NCBI GenBank assembly: GCA_030649935.1
Contig: JAUSFN010000036.1
Span: 1 to 64,000, forward strand
Direction: 5' to 3'
Origin: Candidatus Planktophila sp.
GTDB taxonomy: Bacteria > Actinomycetota > Actinomycetes > Nanopelagicales > Nanopelagicaceae
DNA length: 64,000 bases
How positions within the stretch are numbered: the stretch's first letter is position 1; every line of letters begins with the position of its first letter. The position numbers and the translations under genes were made by a program. The notes beneath the pieces are model-generated. The model searched no databases, was not told the DNA's origin, and worked only from the letters and a program-made list of their open reading frames with translations. This document shows positions 51,909-60,637 of this stretch, one piece after another.

Positions 51909-52432
51909 ACCGAGATTCCAATGCTTGGATATGCAACTCCCGTGCTTGAATGACAGTCATAACCATTTGGATTCTTTTTTAAATACTTTTGGTGATACTC
52001 CTCAGCAAGGAAATAATCAATACCATCAGCACTTAGTATCTCTGTTGCTATCTCGCCTAGTGCGTGGGCTGTTAGCTCTCCTTGATATGCATCGCGTGAA
52101 GATACAGCGGTGACATATTGTGCCGGCGTTGTTGTAAATATCGTACTGCGATACTGGGTGCCTATGTCACCGCCCTGTTGATTCAACGAGGTTGGATCAT
52201 GCATCGTCCAAAACTCTTCCAATAATCGTTGATAAGAAATCTTTGATTCATCAAAGCTCACTTTTACTATTTCGGCATGACCAGTAGTCCCGGTGCAGAC
52301 ATCTTCATATGAGGGGTTCATAACACGCCCACCCATATACCCCACAGATGTCTCAATAACTCCGGGCATCTGCCAGAAACGGCGCTCAGCACCCCAAAAA
52401 CAGCCAGTAGCGAAATAGGCGATTGAACTCAT
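51905..52432 (-). CDS. msrA: Peptide methionine-S-sulfoxide reductase
   Basis: MsrA reduces the S form of methionine sulfoxide. From ATG 52432 the protein has 175 residues with the catalytic motif TGCFWGAE (Cys11), VGYMGG, GHAEIVKVSFD, and the DIGTQYRS segment. The resolving Cys is probably in NGYDCHSS near the end. The open frame continues upstream across the antisense of tRNA-Arg, which cannot be coding, so ATG 52432 is chosen. It is the first gene of the msrA-msrB pair. Confidence 0.96.
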   Translation of the reverse strand: MSSIAYFATGCFWGAERRFWQMPGVIETSVGYMGGRVMNPSYEDVCTGTTGHAEIVKVSFDESKISYQRLLEEFWTMHDPTSLNQQGGDIGTQYRSTIFTTTPAQYVTAVSSRDAYQGELTAHALGEIATEILSADGIDYFLAEEYHQKYLKKNPNGYDCHSSTGVAYPSIGISV

Positions 52433-52500
52433 AGGCGTAATTCTTACAGTTTCGCAACTAATGCGCACCCGCTGATAACCTTTAAGAGGTTGACTCATGA

Positions 52501-52572
52501 GCCCCCGTAGCTCAGGGGATAGAGCACCGCCCTCCGGAGGCGGGTGCGCAGGTTCGATTCCTGTCGGGGGCA
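52501..52572 (+). tRNA. tRNA-Arg (anticodon CCG)
   Basis: Acceptor stem gcccccg/cgggggc (52501-52507 with 52565-52571), discriminator A52572, D arm with an 8-base loop, anticodon loop ctccgga giving CCG, and T arm aggttcgattcct. CCA is not encoded. Confidence 0.97.
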
Positions 52573-52623
52573 CACGCGATATAAATCACCCACGATATCG
52601 GAAATCTCTTCGCTCACATCCTT

Positions 52624-52654
52624 GTTAATCCGAAGAGAAGGCGAGAGGATTAAC
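52624..52654. promoter_or_regulatory. Inverted repeat upstream of whiB
   Basis: gttaatcc (52624-52631) and its inverse ggattaac (52647-52654) flank a 15-base purine-rich spacer, about 85-115 bases before the whiB start. Half-site centres are 23 bp apart, close to two helical turns. A regulator site for whiB is plausible. Confidence 0.5.
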
Positions 52655-52739
52655 CTCTTGCGCAGAGATTTTGAGCGTATTAACAATGAAGTGAGATCAA
52701 ATGAGGCCTCGCCAAAACGGGGCTAGAGGAGGCACGCAG

Positions 52740-53009
52740 ATGGATTGGCGACATAGATCGGCCTGTCGTGATGAGGATCCAGAACTCTTCTTCCCAGTTG
52801 GAAATACTGGACCAGCAATCTCTCAAATTGAAGAGGCGAAGAAAGTCTGCAACCGATGCATCGTAAAGGATCCATGTTTGGCCTGGGCACTTGAGAGCGG
52901 ACAGGACGCTGGGGTATGGGGTGGTTTATCTGAGGATGAACGTCGAGCACTTAAACGCCGCGCCGCTCGTAATCGTGCCCGCCTACAGGAGCAGCAGAGC
53001 TCTTTCTAA
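52740..53009 (+). CDS. whiB1: WhiB-family iron-sulfur regulator (WhiB1-like)
   Basis: The 89-residue protein carries the four cluster ligands Cys9, Cys37, Cys40 and Cys46 (C-x27-C-x2-C-x5-C). The GVWGG turn follows at about residues 58-62, then a basic tail KRRAARNRAR for DNA contact. The ATG at 52740 has a near-perfect gaggagg site seven bases upstream. WhiB1 in mycobacteria binds a [4Fe-4S] cluster, senses NO and contacts the primary sigma factor. The neighbouring convergent pdtaS-like gene matches the M. tuberculosis whiB1-Rv3220c order, which favours WhiB1 over other paralogues. Confidence 0.94.
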   Translation: MDWRHRSACRDEDPELFFPVGNTGPAISQIEEAKKVCNRCIVKDPCLAWALESGQDAGVWGGLSEDERRALKRRAARNRARLQEQQSSF

Positions 53010-53023
53010 CTCTCTGGCGCCCT

Positions 53024-54493
53024 TTACAGCGGAAAGCGCAGTGAAGCAGTAGTACCGGCATCCGTTGATGATAATCGTAAAACACCTTTGAGTTCATTCT
53101 CTGTGAGAGTACGCACAATTTGTAAACCTAAATTTGAAGAAGTTGCTAAATCAAATCCGTCAGGTAATCCAATGCCGTTATCAACAATTGTGATTACACA
53201 CTCATTGCTATAACGGGCTAGATTGATAGATAATGTCGATCCAGTCTCTGCTAATCCATGTTCTAGAGCGTTATGCATTAATTCGGTAATTACTAATGAA
53301 AGTGGAGTTGCTAGCCGTGACTCCAAAGAACCGAGTTCTCCACTTCGTTCAATTGAGAGTTCACCCATTCGAGGGCTCAACTCTAAAGCATGTGTAATTA
53401 AACTAGTTAATACTATGTCGAAAGCGACATCACTCTCACTACTGCTTGAAAGAGTCTCATGCACCAAAGCGATCGATGCGATTCGGCGCACTGCCTCATT
53501 TAGGGCCGAAGCCGCTCCTGGATCTTCGATTCGTCGTGCTTGTAGTCGCAAAAGAGCCGATACCGTTTGAAGATTATTTTTCACACGATGGTGAATTTCG
53601 CGGATTGTTGCATCCTTAGTTACTAGTTCGCGATCACGACGCCGAAGTTCTGTAACATTCTGGAGTAACACAATAGCTCCAATTCGATCATCACCAACGA
53701 GCAATGGAAGCACTAGCAAATCGATTGTCGCACCTTGATTATCGATTTCCACACGACGTAAAACTCTGCCATTTAATCTGGTCTTAATCCCCTCCTCATG
53801 TGCATCATGGGAATTCTTGATGACGGCCTCCGCGACATCGCCAAGTTTGTGGTTTTCAATCTCACTCTTCCAACCCATTCGGCTAAAAGCAGATCGTGCA
53901 TTTGGACTTGCAAATGAAATTACCCCATTTACATCAAGGCGAATTAATCCATCTCCGACGCGGGGAACTGGCTCAAAGAGAGAGCCTGCATTTCGGTAGG
54001 GAAATGATCCCTCTGCAACCATTCGATAGAGCGAATGAGCAATCTCCCGATAGTTACGTTCAAGTGCTCCCGGAGATCGCATTAAATCGGAGTTTCGATG
54101 GCGAGAAATCACGGCAATAACTGCCCCATCGAAAAATACAGGCACTGTTTCTTCCTTAATCAAGACTTCGCCGACTCTTTCAGGCTCAGACGTTCGAATA
54201 ATTTCGCCGCTTGAGAGCGCTTCGTCAATTTGACTCCTGCTACCCCACGTCACTTCATTTCCTATCACATCATCCATAAAGACAGTTGCTGTAGTGGTTG
54301 GACGTATATGTGCGACGGCAACATGGCCGGTCGGCCATAATTTCACATCTTTGCGAATAGGAACCCAGAGGATGAGGTCAGCAAAAGAGAGGTCCGAAAG
54401 TAGTTGCCAATCTGCAATTAATTCTCGAAGACGATGAGCTTGATCGATTGTTACTGAACTTCGACCGTGAATTAGAGTCTCAAACTGTGGCAT
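53024..54493 (-). CDS. pdtaS: PdtaS-type soluble sensor histidine kinase
   Basis: From ATG 54493 (MPQFETLIHGRSSV) the 489-residue kinase has an N-terminal GAF-like H_kinase_N domain with WQLLSDLSFADLILWVP (about 33-49) and a PAS domain (about 170-275, with RVGDGLIRLDVNGVISF). A HisKA_2 motif REIHHRVKNNLQTVSALLRL follows, and an ATPase domain with ELMHNALEHG and DNGIGLP. No membrane span is seen. In mycobacteria PdtaS signals through the antiterminator PdtaR encoded elsewhere and responds to NO and metals. It converges on whiB and begins 2 bases after the stop of the DUF6912-like gene. Confidence 0.92.
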   Translation of the reverse strand: MPQFETLIHGRSSVTIDQAHRLRELIADWQLLSDLSFADLILWVPIRKDVKLWPTGHVAVAHIRPTTTATVFMDDVIGNEVTWGSRSQIDEALSSGEIIRTSEPERVGEVLIKEETVPVFFDGAVIAVISRHRNSDLMRSPGALERNYREIAHSLYRMVAEGSFPYRNAGSLFEPVPRVGDGLIRLDVNGVISFASPNARSAFSRMGWKSEIENHKLGDVAEAVIKNSHDAHEEGIKTRLNGRVLRRVEIDNQGATIDLLVLPLLVGDDRIGAIVLLQNVTELRRRDRELVTKDATIREIHHRVKNNLQTVSALLRLQARRIEDPGAASALNEAVRRIASIALVHETLSSSSESDVAFDIVLTSLITHALELSPRMGELSIERSGELGSLESRLATPLSLVITELMHNALEHGLAETGSTLSINLARYSNECVITIVDNGIGLPDGFDLATSSNLGLQIVRTLTENELKGVLRLSSTDAGTTASLRFPL

Positions 54494-54495
54494 CG

Positions 54496-54882
54496 TTAAA
54501 ACCAGTTTTGCAACTCTTGAGATATCTCCTGAGTTGCAAACCACAGTAATTCATCTTCGTTGGCATAAGAGATTAAAGCACATTGAACTTGATTCCATTT
54601 AAGAGGAGATTTTAAATTTAAAGAGGTTCCATGGCTTTCGCCCCCCTGAGAACCATCAAGCTCTAGCGCTAAAACAATACCTGGTGAAGTTGGAGATGCG
54701 CGAAGTTCAAGGGCCGCCTCTCCGGCGTTCCTTGAGAGGAGATACTCAAGCTCTTCATCATCACATTCAAGATTCTCACTAACAAAAATCTCCGTTGGTG
54801 CAAAAACTGTGGATGCATCAAAACTACCTGACTTCAAGAAATCCAAAAGATCACTATGAAGAATTGGAAGATAGGCCCGCAT
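54496..54882 (-). CDS. Small acidic actinobacterial protein (DUF6912-like)
   Basis: The 128-residue protein begins MRAYLPILHSDLLDFLKSGSF and has an acidic stretch DDEELEYLLSRNAGEAALEL followed by two beta-rich strands and an acidic helix ending in YANEDELLWFATQE. Pattern and neighbourhood match what I recall of the DUF6912 family found beside pdtaS in actinobacteria. The function is unknown. It is flanked closely by the CpaE-like gene (19 bases upstream) and pdtaS. Confidence 0.72.
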   Translation of the reverse strand: MRAYLPILHSDLLDFLKSGSFDASTVFAPTEIFVSENLECDDEELEYLLSRNAGEAALELRASPTSPGIVLALELDGSQGGESHGTSLNLKSPLKWNQVQCALISYANEDELLWFATQEISQELQNWF

Positions 54883-54901
54883 GCACTAATAGTATTAGAA
54901 A

Positions 54902-56002
54902 TCAGTGTTCTATCTCACTAGCCAACTTAGCGATAGATTTTCGTAGATTAGAGCGATCATTAGCCTCAATCAAGGTCGATTTCTGACTCTCTGCCAAATT
55001 TACAGCACGGGAATCTCTGGCAATGATCCGAACATTTAATGGTCGAAGTGGTGTTGTAACAGCTAAGAATTTAGCCTCCTCCTCGGCCCCTTTACGTCCT
55101 GGCGAACGCATATTGAGAGTGAAACTAAGGCCACTTCTAATTGAAGTCGTTTCGATCAATGCACTGACTTGCTCAAGTCGATGAAATCCTAGGACATCAG
55201 GGCGTGCAACAACCATTAGCTCATCTCCCAGATCGCAAGACCAAGTTGTGACCGTCGAAGTCCATCGACGATCTGTCAAGCGATTTGATAATCCTGAAAT
55301 TGATCCGAGATCGATAATAATTCTGTCAAATGAATCAGTCGCACTCTCCATTAGCGCTTGCACAGATTTCACTTGGTCTTGAGTGATTTCAGCAATCGAA
55401 AGCATAGGAGCTATGGTTCGCCACCCTACCTCGCTCTTAACGTTTCGAACTGCAAGCAAAGCTGCAATGGAAGGCGCGCGAAAATTTGCATCTATAAGCA
55501 GTGTTGATTTCTCAAGAACACTCAGCTCCATTGCGATGTTAATTGCCAAAGTTGTACAACCAGTATTGCTACCAGCAGACCCGATAGCTAGAACATGTGC
55601 TCTTCTCCTCTTACTCTGCATTTGTGTGCTTTGGCGCAACATAGGAGCACGGACAAATCCTCGAACCAGGCTTACTAAATCTGTATTACTCTTTGGTAGT
55701 CTGTGCATCTCCCCCAAGTGAGAATCTTCAATGGGTGTTTCAGAAAACCCTATTACCTGTTTCACTCGTAAGGTGATTGCATCAAGACGTTCCCGAGTTA
55801 CTCCTGATAAATCTGGAGCGAAGATCAGCATTGCCGTCTCAGCGAGTTCTGAATTATTGAGAATGAAATTCTCAAGGGAATCGATATCAATGGCTCGAAA
55901 AACTACACTCCAACCTTGCGCAAAGAGAGTGCTAGCTATAAATCCCTCTGTCGGCGCACTAGCGATGGCTGTTATTACCGTTGGAAGTTCGAGATCAGAC
56001 AT
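54902..56002 (-). CDS. CpaE/MinD-like P-loop ATPase with altered Walker A
   Basis: The 366-residue protein has an N-terminal receiver-like domain (about 1-110, without a clear phospho-Asp) and a C-terminal MinD/ParA-type domain. The Walker A is GSAGSNTGCTTLAINIA (about 142-158): the signature Lys of MinD is missing and Cys replaces the P-loop Lys, as in other degenerate CpaE proteins. Walker A' RIIIDLGS and LLIDANFRAPS are visible. In M. tuberculosis a similar protein is the septum-site Ssd. It overlaps the SAF gene by 8 bp. No pilus genes follow. Confidence 0.82.
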   Translation of the reverse strand: MSDLELPTVITAIASAPTEGFIASTLFAQGWSVVFRAIDIDSLENFILNNSELAETAMLIFAPDLSGVTRERLDAITLRVKQVIGFSETPIEDSHLGEMHRLPKSNTDLVSLVRGFVRAPMLRQSTQMQSKRRRAHVLAIGSAGSNTGCTTLAINIAMELSVLEKSTLLIDANFRAPSIAALLAVRNVKSEVGWRTIAPMLSIAEITQDQVKSVQALMESATDSFDRIIIDLGSISGLSNRLTDRRWTSTVTTWSCDLGDELMVVARPDVLGFHRLEQVSALIETTSIRSGLSFTLNMRSPGRKGAEEEAKFLAVTTPLRPLNVRIIARDSRAVNLAESQKSTLIEANDRSNLRKSIAKLASEIEH

Positions 56003-56594
56003 GAGAACGAACTATGACTAAACGTCCGTGAGTAGTTGCTGTCAGTAGGCGTAAAACTTGCGTCTCTTCAACAGAGATGGTCAGAGCGGCGTCAGTACCA
56101 AAGTTCTTACTGCTTTGATCAAAGTTTAAAAGTATTACCCCACCTAAGATGAGGACAGGTTGCACGGGCAGTTCTCCATTTTGACTATCGATTACCCAAT
56201 AGATATCGAGTGCTTCACCAACTTGAATTCCTGCAGCAAGATCTACGCTGCGAATGCTCACTGGGACCGCACTCGCCGCCGGGAGATTGCTAGTCGAATT
56301 CATATCTTGACTATTTAGAATTTCGCCAGTTTCAATCTTAGTAACCACTACTAGACCTCGTGGATCGTCAAAAGAACTTAAGTACAGCGATGCACTTGAA
56401 CCCAAATCAAAATGCTCGCGATGTACATCACCAGTCACAATCTGGTGTCCAGGTGCCATGCCTGCAGTGGCGACCCAATAGTCACTGCCCCTTTGCGAGA
56501 GGAAAGTGAGAGCGAATGCTGACAGGAAAGATGCTCCTATCAAAGTGAGGGCTAATGGGGTGCGCGAGCGTGAGGAATCTTTTTTGTATGACAT
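55995..56594 (-). CDS. SAF-domain membrane protein (CpaB/RcpC-like)
   Basis: The 199-residue protein has a short basic N-terminus, one span (about 14-32), and an extracytoplasmic SAF domain (about 42-110: ATAGMAPGHQIVTGDV and LVVVTKIETGEILNSQDM), then a beta-rich C-terminus. SAF domains occur in CpaB of Tad pili and in sialic acid synthases. With the downstream CpaE-like ATPase it forms a pair that recurs in actinobacteria without the rest of the Tad system. The role is unknown. Confidence 0.82.
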   Translation of the reverse strand: MSYKKDSSRSRTPLALTLIGASFLSAFALTFLSQRGSDYWVATAGMAPGHQIVTGDVHREHFDLGSSASLYLSSFDDPRGLVVVTKIETGEILNSQDMNSTSNLPAASAVPVSIRSVDLAAGIQVGEALDIYWVIDSQNGELPVQPVLILGGVILLNFDQSSKNFGTDAALTISVEETQVLRLLTATTHGRLVIVRSHV

Positions 56595-56717
56595 GGCGAG
56601 AACTAAATGCTATTGCCACAAAACCTACCCCACCTTATCCACACTCATCCATGTGTATGAGTAAAGCTCCACCAATTGGTTGAGGAAATTCCATTCGCAA
56701 AGGTTGAATCTAGCCAC

Positions 56718-57245
56718 ATGACTACTAATCCGAACTACAACGAGTTACCCACATTCAATGCAATCACACTCACCGCCATTTCCAGTGATGAGGATGAGGA
56801 TTGGCTACATCCTATCCTTGAGATATTTCGGCCTCACCCGCTTCCAGCGTTTCAAAAAAAGAGCAAGCTCTATTGTGTACCCAGCACCTTCGATGATGAG
56901 TTTGATCCTGATTTTGCACCAGAACCAACCTCTACTCAAGACCTACCAGAGCTAAAGGAGTGGTGCAAAAATTTCGCACGAAATGTTCTCGAAATTTATG
57001 CTGGACGACGAACACCGGCGCAGTTAACTAAAGCCCTTCACCATCGAATCTTTAATGAATTACTTAGTAATTCTGGGAGCGAGAAGGATGTAGGCCACAT
57101 TAGAAAAGTGCATATAGACGAACCACTAGATGGTGTTTGTGAAGCGACCGTTACAGTTCGATTTGGCGATCGCTTACGTGCGCTTACCTTCAGATTTGAA
57201 GGTGTTGACGGCCGCTGGCTTTGTACTGCGCTCTCACTTCTCTAA
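56718..57245 (+). CDS. Rv3235-family protein
   Basis: From ATG 56718 the 175-residue protein has a variable acidic N-terminus and a conserved C-terminal part: [22 protein letters not shown] near 80-100, then [22 protein letters not shown] and [20 protein letters not shown] at the end (each cut within the 20-residue limit by its own breaks). This is the Rv3235-like pattern, usually next to secA in actinobacteria. Its function is unknown. It converges with secA and overlaps its 3' end by 4 bp. A TTG at 56676 would extend it by 14 residues. Confidence 0.82.
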   Translation: MTTNPNYNELPTFNAITLTAISSDEDEDWLHPILEIFRPHPLPAFQKKSKLYCVPSTFDDEFDPDFAPEPTSTQDLPELKEWCKNFARNVLEIYAGRRTPAQLTKALHHRIFNELLSNSGSEKDVGHIRKVHIDEPLDGVCEATVTVRFGDRLRALTFRFEGVDGRWLCTALSLL

Positions 57246-59914
57246 GCCGCGCCGTGACAACGCTTAAACTTTTTTCCAGATCCGCAAGGGCATGGTGCAT
57301 TCCTAGAGACCTGACCTGTGGTTTTTACACCAGTTTCGTCGGCGGCCGTGTACTGCAAACCTGATGCAAGAAGGGGTTTTGCTTCAAGGCCCACTCCAGT
57401 TACCTCATGGCTTGAGGCCTCAACCGTGATTTCAATATTGAAAAGAAAACTGGCAATCTCTTCCTTTATTGCATCCATCATCGCAGAAAAGAGTTCATAT
57501 CCCTCGCGTTGGTATTCAACCAATGGATCGCGTTGGGCCATTGCGCGAAGTCCAATTCCCTCTTGAAGATAATCCATTTCATATAAGTGTTCGCGCCACT
57601 TCTTGTCTAGAACTGAAAGTAAGACCTTACGCTCCAACTCGCGCATAACTTCGGTACCCAAATTTTCTTCACGCGAGGCATATGCTTTTTCGCAATCCTC
57701 AATGATTCGTGCAGTCAGATAATCCGCATCCAGAGCATTACGCGACCCAACCGAAGCAATTAAATCATCGATGGTAAATGAGATTGGATAAATAGTCTTT
57801 AGTGCTTTCCAGAGTGTATCCAAATCCCATTCTTCAGCATAGCCATTTGACGTTGCAATTGTTACGTATGCCGTCAAAGTCTCATGAACAAAATCAGCTA
57901 CCTGCGCTTTAATATCTTGTCCTTCAAGAACTAACCGGCGCTCACCATAAACAACTTGACGTTGGCGATTCATAACATCGTCGTATTTCAAAACATTCTT
58001 TCGCATTTCAAAGTTTTGAGCTTCAACCTGCGTTTGGGCAGAACGAATTGCATTACTTACCATCTTGGATTCAATAGGCGCATCTTCAGGAATACCTGCT
58101 GCGGTCAAAAATCGCTCAACCATTCCTGAGTTAAATCGACGCATGAGCTCATCCTGCAAAGAGAGATAGAAACGAGACTCTCCCGGATCACCTTGGCGCC
58201 CTGAACGTCCGCGCAATTGATTGTCGATTCGGCGAGATTCGTGACGTTCGGTGCCTAGAACATAGAGGCCGCCCAATGCAACAACATCTTCGTGACCTTT
58301 GGTAACGGCCGCTTTCTGTCGTGCGATTTCGGATGGCCAAGCAGCTTCATACTCATCTGCATTTTCAACTGGAGAAATTCCGCGACGTTGAAGTTCGAAA
58401 TCTGCCATGAACTCTGGGTTTCCACCAAGCATGATGTCAGTACCTCGGCCGGCCATATTTGTTGCCACAGTAACTGCGCCTAGAGTTCCAGCGCGGGCAA
58501 TGATTGCCGCCTCGCGTTCATGATGCTTAGCATTGAGCACTTCATGAGGTACACCTGATTTACGAAGAAACGCGGAGAGCTCCTCTGACTTTTCAACGCT
58601 AACGGTTCCAACCAGCACTGGTTGTCCCTTGCGATGTTTTTCAGCAATATCAGCCGTTACAGCTGCAAATTTACCTTCTTCGGATTTATACACTAAATCA
58701 GCTTGATCAATGCGAATCATTTCACGGTTAGTTGGAATAGGAACGACACCGAGTTTATAGATTTGATAGAACTCTGAAGCTTCGGTCATCGCCGTACCCG
58801 TCATGCCAGATAATTTGGAATATAGTCGGAAATAGTTTTGTAAAGTGATTGTTGCTAACGTCTGATTTTCATCTTTAATTTCAATTCGTTCTTTAGCTTC
58901 TAAGGCTTGGTGTAAGCCTTCACTATAGCGACGCCCCGCCAACATGCGTCCAGTGTGTTCATCAACGATTAAGAGCTCACCATTCATCACAACATAGTCT
59001 TTATCGCGCTTAAACAACTCTTTAGCGCGGACAGCATTATTTAAATAACCAATCATTGGCGTATTAGCTGCCTCGTAAAGATTTCCAATTTGAAGCAACT
59101 CTTCAACTTTCGTAACGCCTTCTTCTAGAATTCCAACCGTCTTCTTCTTTTCATCCACTTCATAGTGCACGTCACGTTGCAATTTTCCAACATGATTTGC
59201 AAATTCCACGTACCACTTGGTCGCTTTATCGGCAGGACCGCTGATAATCAAAGGTGTCCGCGCCTCATCAATCAAAATTGAGTCGACCTCATCGACAACG
59301 GCGAAGAAGTGATCTCTCTGAACGCACTCTTCGAGCGACCACGCCATATTGTCACGTAGATAATCGAAACCAAACTCATTATTGGTTCCATAAGTAATAT
59401 CGGCTAAGTAAGCTTCGCGCCGCTCGGCTGGTGACATATTGGCCAGAATTACTCCAACTTTTAATCCTAAGAAACGGTGAATACGGCCCATCCACTCACT
59501 ATCGCGCTCGGCTAAGTAATCGTTTGTGGTAACAACATGGACACCACGACCGGCTAGAGCGTTTAAATACGACGGCAAGGTCGCCACGAGAGTCTTTCCT
59601 TCACCTGTGCGCATCTCAGCGATATTGCCTCGATGCAGAGCGGCCCCGCCCATTATCTGAACGTCATAATGGCGTTGACCTAAAGTCCTCTGGGCCGCCT
59701 CACGAACAACGGCAAAAGCTTCAGGTAGTAACTCTTCAAGGGTTTCTCCATCTGTGAAGCGCTTTTGGAACTCAGAAGTCTGGGCTCGAAGCTGCGCATC
59801 TGAAAGTGCGCTGATTCGGGCCTCATGTCCGTTGACGAGATCGGCAACTTTGCCGAGTTCACGAAGTAAGCGTCCTTCTCCTGCGCGCATAATTCTGTCA
59901 AAAAACGCTGGCAT
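57242..59914 (-). CDS. secA: Preprotein translocase ATPase SecA
   Basis: SecA drives protein export through SecYEG. The 890-residue protein has the Q motif region at the start, Walker [12 protein letters not shown] (about 103-113), the DEAD-like [11 protein letters not shown], a preprotein cross-linking domain, and [14 protein letters not shown]2 has [18 protein letters not shown] and the end carries a SEC-C zinc motif, [14 protein letters not shown] use ATG 59914 with aaaggg upstream; GTG 59917 adds one residue. It is the housekeeping SecA1 type. It lies 39 bases from the comF-like gene, without hpf between. Confidence 0.97.
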   Translation of the reverse strand: MPAFFDRIMRAGEGRLLRELGKVADLVNGHEARISALSDAQLRAQTSEFQKRFTDGETLEELLPEAFAVVREAAQRTLGQRHYDVQIMGGAALHRGNIAEMRTGEGKTLVATLPSYLNALAGRGVHVVTTNDYLAERDSEWMGRIHRFLGLKVGVILANMSPAERREAYLADITYGTNNEFGFDYLRDNMAWSLEECVQRDHFFAVVDEVDSILIDEARTPLIISGPADKATKWYVEFANHVGKLQRDVHYEVDEKKKTVGILEEGVTKVEELLQIGNLYEAANTPMIGYLNNAVRAKELFKRDKDYVVMNGELLIVDEHTGRMLAGRRYSEGLHQALEAKERIEIKDENQTLATITLQNYFRLYSKLSGMTGTAMTEASEFYQIYKLGVVPIPTNREMIRIDQADLVYKSEEGKFAAVTADIAEKHRKGQPVLVGTVSVEKSEELSAFLRKSGVPHEVLNAKHHEREAAIIARAGTLGAVTVATNMAGRGTDIMLGGNPEFMADFELQRRGISPVENADEYEAAWPSEIARQKAAVTKGHEDVVALGGLYVLGTERHESRRIDNQLRGRSGRQGDPGESRFYLSLQDELMRRFNSGMVERFLTAAGIPEDAPIESKMVSNAIRSAQTQVEAQNFEMRKNVLKYDDVMNRQRQVVYGERRLVLEGQDIKAQVADFVHETLTAYVTIATSNGYAEEWDLDTLWKALKTIYPISFTIDDLIASVGSRNALDADYLTARIIEDCEKAYASREENLGTEVMRELERKVLLSVLDKKWREHLYEMDYLQEGIGLRAMAQRDPLVEYQREGYELFSAMMDAIKEEIASFLFNIEITVEASSHEVTGVGLEAKPLLASGLQYTAADETGVKTTGQVSRNAPCPCGSGKKFKRCHGAA

Positions 59915-59953
59915 CACTGGCCCTTTCGCACAACATAGCTCGAATCAACTCTC

Positions 59954-60589
59954 CTATCGTAGAGGTTGAGCCACACAAGCGGTAACTGAGGCAAGAACAT
60001 GTAAGCCTCGGAGCCTTAAGACCCTTGCCGCCTCAGTAAGGGTGGCCCCTGTAGTCACTACGTCGTCTATCAGTATCAGATCACCGCGGGGAAATGCACC
60101 TCGTTTGAGGGCGAAAGCTCCAACCATATTCTCGGCTCTAGCAGTTGCATTCAAACCGCTCTGATCAACAACTTTTCGGCACAATTCGAGTGAATCCGAA
60201 ACAGGAAGGCTCAGCTGCCTGCCGATTTTGGAAGTGATATCAACAATAAAACTTCGACCCCTTCTTCGCCGAGCTGATGGCGATGAGGGAATAGGCACTA
60301 ATCGAATATTGTGATCATTAAAACGAGCAAGTGAGAATACATGGATTATTGAATCAATTACTAGCGTGTCTGCTCCTGCAAGCCCATTCTCCTTTGCTGC
60401 CAGAATGATTTTGCTTGCTATTGGTGAATACATCACCCCAGAATGAACCTGAAGGTTTGCAATGTGGGTTGAATAATAATGAGGATGCCACTCGCGTCGA
60501 CACTTCGCACAAATCGGTAATCCAATTACATTGCAACCGAAACATCGTGTAGGAAAAAGTAATTGGCCAAACTCTTCAAAACGTTGCAT
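59954..60589 (-). CDS. ComF-family phosphoribosyltransferase
   Basis: The 211-residue protein has an N-terminal zinc-ribbon (CFGCN and CAKC, about 17-31), a helical part, and a phosphoribosyltransferase domain with the PRPP loop LILIDDVVTTGATLTEAARVL near 170-190. SGLNATARAENMVGAF is the usual ComF segment. ComF supports DNA uptake in competent bacteria, yet in actinobacteria its role is unclear. It lies between mtrB and secA, the usual place, but follows mtrB directly because lpqB is absent. Confidence 0.9.
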   Translation of the reverse strand: MQRFEEFGQLLFPTRCFGCNVIGLPICAKCRREWHPHYYSTHIANLQVHSGVMYSPIASKIILAAKENGLAGADTLVIDSIIHVFSLARFNDHNIRLVPIPSSPSARRRRGRSFIVDITSKIGRQLSLPVSDSLELCRKVVDQSGLNATARAENMVGAFALKRGAFPRGDLILIDDVVTTGATLTEAARVLRLRGLHVLASVTACVAQPLR

Positions 60590-60637
60590 TGACTAAGAGT
60601 ATGAGTTGTCAGCCAATCGAAAATTTGTTTGTGGAAA

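Noticed and set aside
52433-52573. 47-residue N-terminal extension of MsrA
   Set aside because: It would be translated from the antisense of tRNA-Arg, and family members begin at MSSIAYFATGCFW.
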